Below are positions 4,961 through 6,923 of a stretch of 6,923 bases of DNA, piece after piece. Under the pieces are notes generated by a model that saw nothing but the letters and a program-made list of their open reading frames with translations, did not search any database and was not told the DNA's origin. Position 1 is the stretch's first letter. The number at the start of each line of letters is the position of its first letter. The translations under genes and the position numbers were made by a program. This DNA is from Acidimicrobiaceae bacterium (lineage in GTDB: Bacteria; Actinomycetota; Acidimicrobiia; Acidimicrobiales; RAAP-2), in the NCBI GenBank assembly GCA_003157945.1, contig PMFY01000106.1, forward strand, positions 682-7,604. The letters run 5' to 3'.

Positions 4961-6126
4961 TGGACTTCCGACTCGGGGAGTCGAGCGAGGCACGGCGGGC
5001 CGAGGTCCGCGAGTTCCTGGACGCGCACATGAGCCTGGCGTTGGAGGAGCAGGTGTACCGCACCGGTGTCTCCCACGACGGGGACTTCACCCGTGCCCTG
5101 GTGGAGCAGGGGTGGATGGCCCCGAGCTGGCCCGTCGAGTTCGGCGGCCAGGGGCTCGACCCCGAGGAGATGGTGGCGGTGGGGGAGGAGCTGCGCCTCG
5201 CCGACGCCCCCATGTACGGCATCGGCACCACCATGATGGTGGCCACGGTGATCCGCGCCGTGGGGACCGACGAGCAGAAGGCCGAGATCATCCCGAAGGC
5301 GCTGGCCGGCGAGATCGTGATCGTCCTCGGGTTCAGCGAGCCCGAGGCCGGGTCGGACGTGGCCGCCGCCACCACCCGGGCCGTGCCCGACGGGGACGAG
5401 TGGGTGATCAACGGGCAGAAGATGTTCACCACCAACGCCCAGATCGGCGACTACGTCTTCCTCCTGGCCCGGACCAACACCGAGGTGGCCAAGCACAAGG
5501 GCCTGACCATGTTCCTGGTGCCGCTCCACCAGCCCGGCGTCGAGATCCAGGCGGTGTTCACGCTCTCGGGCGAACGCACCAACATCGTCTACTACAACGA
5601 CGTCCGGGTGGCCGACGCCTGGCGGATCGGCGACGTCGACGGGGGCTGGCACGCCATGACCGTGGCCCTGACCAACGAGCACGCCGCCGGGTTCGCCGCC
5701 GCCATCGACCGCCTGCTGCGGGCGGCCGAGACATGGGCGCGGACGACCACCGACGACGACGGGGTGCCGCGCCTGCAGGACGGGACCGTCCGCGAGGCGC
5801 TCGGCCGCACCGCCATCGACCTCGAGGTCTCCCGGCTGCTCCAGCGCCGGGTGGCCTGGATGGCCGCCACCGACCAGGCCATCGTGGCCGAGGGGCCGAT
5901 GTCCAAGCTGTTCAGCTCCGAGGCGCTGAGCACCCGGGCCCAGGACATGGCCGAGGTGGTCGGCCCGGACGCCCTGCGCAGCTACTTCGATCCCACCGCA
6001 CCCGCCCACGGCGTGGTCGAGCACATGCTGCGCTTCTCGCTCGGGACCACCATCTACGCCGGGACCAGTGAGATCCACCGCAACATGATCGCCCAGCGGG
6101 GGCTGGGGCTCCCCCGGAACCGGTGA
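4960..6126 (+). CDS. Acyl-CoA dehydrogenase, catalytic partner of the preceding short subunit
   Basis: This 388-residue flavoprotein carries the full motif set. WPVEFGGQG (57-65) is in the N-domain; GFSEPEAGSD (124-133), VINGQKMFTT (149-158) and KHKG (178-181) are in the middle domain; IYAGTSEIHRNMIAQRGLG (365-383) is near the C-terminus. The MCAD-type Glu position is A367. The likely base is E240 in LTNEHA, on the same helix as E254 of isovaleryl-CoA dehydrogenase. It introduces a 2,3 double bond into an acyl-CoA, reducing FAD and then electron-transfer flavoprotein. The ATG overlaps the preceding stop (TGATG) and GGAGG (4945-4949) lies 10 nt upstream, which fits a stoichiometric heteromeric partner. 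In the ChsE-type enzymes one subunit of each heterodimer supplies the base; here that would be this one. A longer in-frame reading from 4108 is an Arg/Pro/Gly-rich artefact overlapping the small subunit. The substrate is unknown; steroid-like or other alicyclic acyl-CoA is a reasonable guess. Confidence 0.93.
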   Translation: MDFRLGESSEARRAEVREFLDAHMSLALEEQVYRTGVSHDGDFTRALVEQGWMAPSWPVEFGGQGLDPEEMVAVGEELRLADAPMYGIGTTMMVATVIRAVGTDEQKAEIIPKALAGEIVIVLGFSEPEAGSDVAAATTRAVPDGDEWVINGQKMFTTNAQIGDYVFLLARTNTEVAKHKGLTMFLVPLHQPGVEIQAVFTLSGERTNIVYYNDVRVADAWRIGDVDGGWHAMTVALTNEHAAGFAAAIDRLLRAAETWARTTTDDDGVPRLQDGTVREALGRTAIDLEVSRLLQRRVAWMAATDQAIVAEGPMSKLFSSEALSTRAQDMAEVVGPDALRSYFDPTAPAHGVVEHMLRFSLGTTIYAGTSEIHRNMIAQRGLGLPRNR

Positions 6127-6127
6127 C

Positions 6128-6179
6128 CGCCGGCCCGGGTCGCCGATCCATGCCGCCCTTCCCGAACCAGCGGCCGGCG
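6128..6179 (+). repeat. 8-bp inverted repeat in the gap before the thiolase
   Basis: CGCCGGCC (6128-6135) and GGCCGGCG (6172-6179) are perfect inverted copies around a 36-nt loop, starting 2 nt after the acyl-CoA dehydrogenase stop. It could mark a weak terminator or a processing stem between the coupled genes and the thiolase. The arms are composed of self-palindromic GC blocks, so chance is a real possibility. Confidence 0.2.
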
Positions 6180-6202
6180 CGTGCCGTCCGCGTCGAACGA
6201 AT

Positions 6203-6206
6203 GGAG
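6203..6206 (+). promoter_or_regulatory. Ribosome binding site fixing the thiolase TTG start
   Basis: GGAG lies 5 nt before TTG 6212. The next in-frame start, GTG 6224, has no such site and would cut into the conserved first strand (VILAACRT). The nearby ATG at 6201 is out of frame. Confidence 0.55.
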
Positions 6207-6211
6207 ACACC

Positions 6212-6923
6212 TTGCCCGATCCCGTGATCCTCGCCGCCTGCCGCACCGCGGTCGGCACCGCCTACCGGGGCACCCTCACCGAGACCTCGGCGTTCGACCT
6301 CGCCGAGGTCGTCACCGTCGAGGCGCTGCAGCGGTCCGGCCTGGACGCCGCGGACATCGACGACGTCATCCTGGCCGAGAACCTCTACGGCGGCGGGGTG
6401 ATCGCCCGCTACGTCACGGCCAAGGCGGGGCTCACCGGTCTGCCGGGGATGGCCCTCAACCGCCACTGCGCCGGAGGGATGTCCGCCGTGCAGGTGGCCG
6501 CCTCGTCGGTCGCCGCGGGCATGGACCGCGCCGTCATCGCCGGTGGCACCAACTCCCAGTCGACGTCCCCGTCCTCCCGGTGGCAGGAGCCGGGCGCACC
6601 CGAGCCCAGCGAGGGTTGGATCTCCCCCAGCCACCCCGGTACGCCGGAGGCTCCCTCCCTCGACATGTCCATCACCGTCGGGTGGAACACCGCGGTCGAG
6701 GCGGGCCTGACCCGCGCGCAGCTCGACGCCTGGGGCTACCGCTCCCACCAGCGGGCCGTGGCCGCCATCGACGAGGGCCGCTTCGTCGAGGAGATCGTGC
6801 CCATGACCGTCACCAAGGCCGGGGAGACCCTCGTCTGGGCGGTCGACGAGCACCCCCGCCGGTCCAGCACGCTCGAGAAGATGGCGGCGCTCCCGCCGCT
6901 CCACCCCGAGATCGAGGGCTTCT
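6212..6923 (+). CDS. Thiolase (acetyl-CoA acyltransferase family), N-terminal part, cut by window end
   Basis: The frame is open from TTG 6212 to the last base, giving 237 residues of a protein expected to be about 380-400 long. Thiolases cleave 3-oxoacyl-CoA with CoA to release acetyl- or propionyl-CoA, the last step of a beta-oxidation round, or run the reverse condensation. The first strand PVILAACRTAVG (4-15), the nucleophile C86 in LNRHCAGGMSAVQVA (82-96), the glycine turn AGGTNS (110-115) and SHQRAVAAIDEGRFVEEIVP are diagnostic. The common GGxESMS stretch is GGTNSQS here, followed by an unusual Pro/Ser/Trp-rich loop (about 117-147). The second catalytic Cys and the His lie beyond the window. 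It follows the acyl-CoA dehydrogenase after 85 nt on the same strand and is probably in the same operon, supplying the thiolytic step. Confidence 0.9.
   Translation, partial: MPDPVILAACRTAVGTAYRGTLTETSAFDLAEVVTVEALQRSGLDAADIDDVILAENLYGGGVIARYVTAKAGLTGLPGMALNRHCAGGMSAVQVAASSVAAGMDRAVIAGGTNSQSTSPSSRWQEPGAPEPSEGWISPSHPGTPEAPSLDMSITVGWNTAVEAGLTRAQLDAWGYRSHQRAVAAIDEGRFVEEIVPMTVTKAGETLVWAVDEHPRRSSTLEKMAALPPLHPEIEGF

Noticed and set aside
3905..4993. 362-codon open frame on the minus strand opposite the short ACAD subunit
   Set aside because: It is antisense to a gene with clear family motifs. The product is Gly/Arg/His/Gln-rich low complexity, as expected from the shadow frame of very GC-rich coding DNA.
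4936..6258. 440-codon open frame on the minus strand opposite the catalytic ACAD
   Set aside because: It has the same antisense-shadow character (His/Gly/Val/Asp-rich), no recognisable domain and lies over a complete ACAD gene.
1..6923. Mobile element, CRISPR array, tRNA or rRNA
   Set aside because: No transposase or integrase motif, terminal repeats, regularly spaced repeats, or cloverleaf and rRNA-like sequence was seen on either strand by eye.

Overview
The window is very GC-rich (well over 65% by eye, with nearly every third codon position G or C). GTG and TTG starts are frequent and genes are tightly packed. Codon use and protein style suggest an actinobacterium, possibly of the Acidimicrobiia or a mycobacteria-like lineage; this placement is inferred, as no rRNA or marker gene is present. 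There is no sign of a mobile element, CRISPR array, tRNA or phage gene. All genes look like chromosomal acyl-CoA and redox metabolism with uniform base composition.

Layout: (1) 1-617, plus strand: the 3' end of a probable redoxin-domain protein overlaps by 4 nt a small Fe-S ferredoxin of the CxxHxxC...CP type usually paired with cytochromes P450. (2) 652-1830, minus strand: a stand-alone acyl-CoA dehydrogenase (ACAD) converging on the ferredoxin. The last codons of these two genes form a 14-bp inverted repeat that may act as a shared terminator. (3) 1831-2016: a divergent intergenic region. (4) 2017-2871, plus: a TesB-type double-hotdog acyl-CoA thioesterase. (5) 2872-3096: a 225-nt leader/promoter region with a good -35/-10 pair, an inverted repeat over the promoter and two perfect 8-bp hairpins. 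(6) 3097-6126, plus: a tightly coupled three-gene block, namely an NAD-dependent short-chain dehydrogenase of the 3-alpha-hydroxysteroid dehydrogenase/carbonyl reductase type, a short ACAD-like subunit lacking the usual catalytic motifs, and a full-length ACAD that keeps them. (7) 6212 to the window end, plus: the N-terminal 237 residues of a thiolase with a TTG start.

Together the genes resemble a beta-oxidation-type catabolic cluster for a bulky or cyclic substrate. The short ACAD-like subunit followed by a full ACAD recalls the alpha2-beta2 ACADs of actinobacterial steroid degradation (ChsE1-ChsE2, ChsE4-ChsE5, IpdE1-IpdE2). The hydroxysteroid-type SDR, thiolase, thioesterase and P450-type ferredoxin fit a steroid, terpenoid or similar alicyclic substrate, but the actual substrate cannot be read from this window. 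No clearly new biological system is visible. The most interesting points are the structured promoter/leader before the SDR operon, the inverted repeat between the convergent genes, the unusual active-site residue in the thioesterase, and the split ACAD pair.
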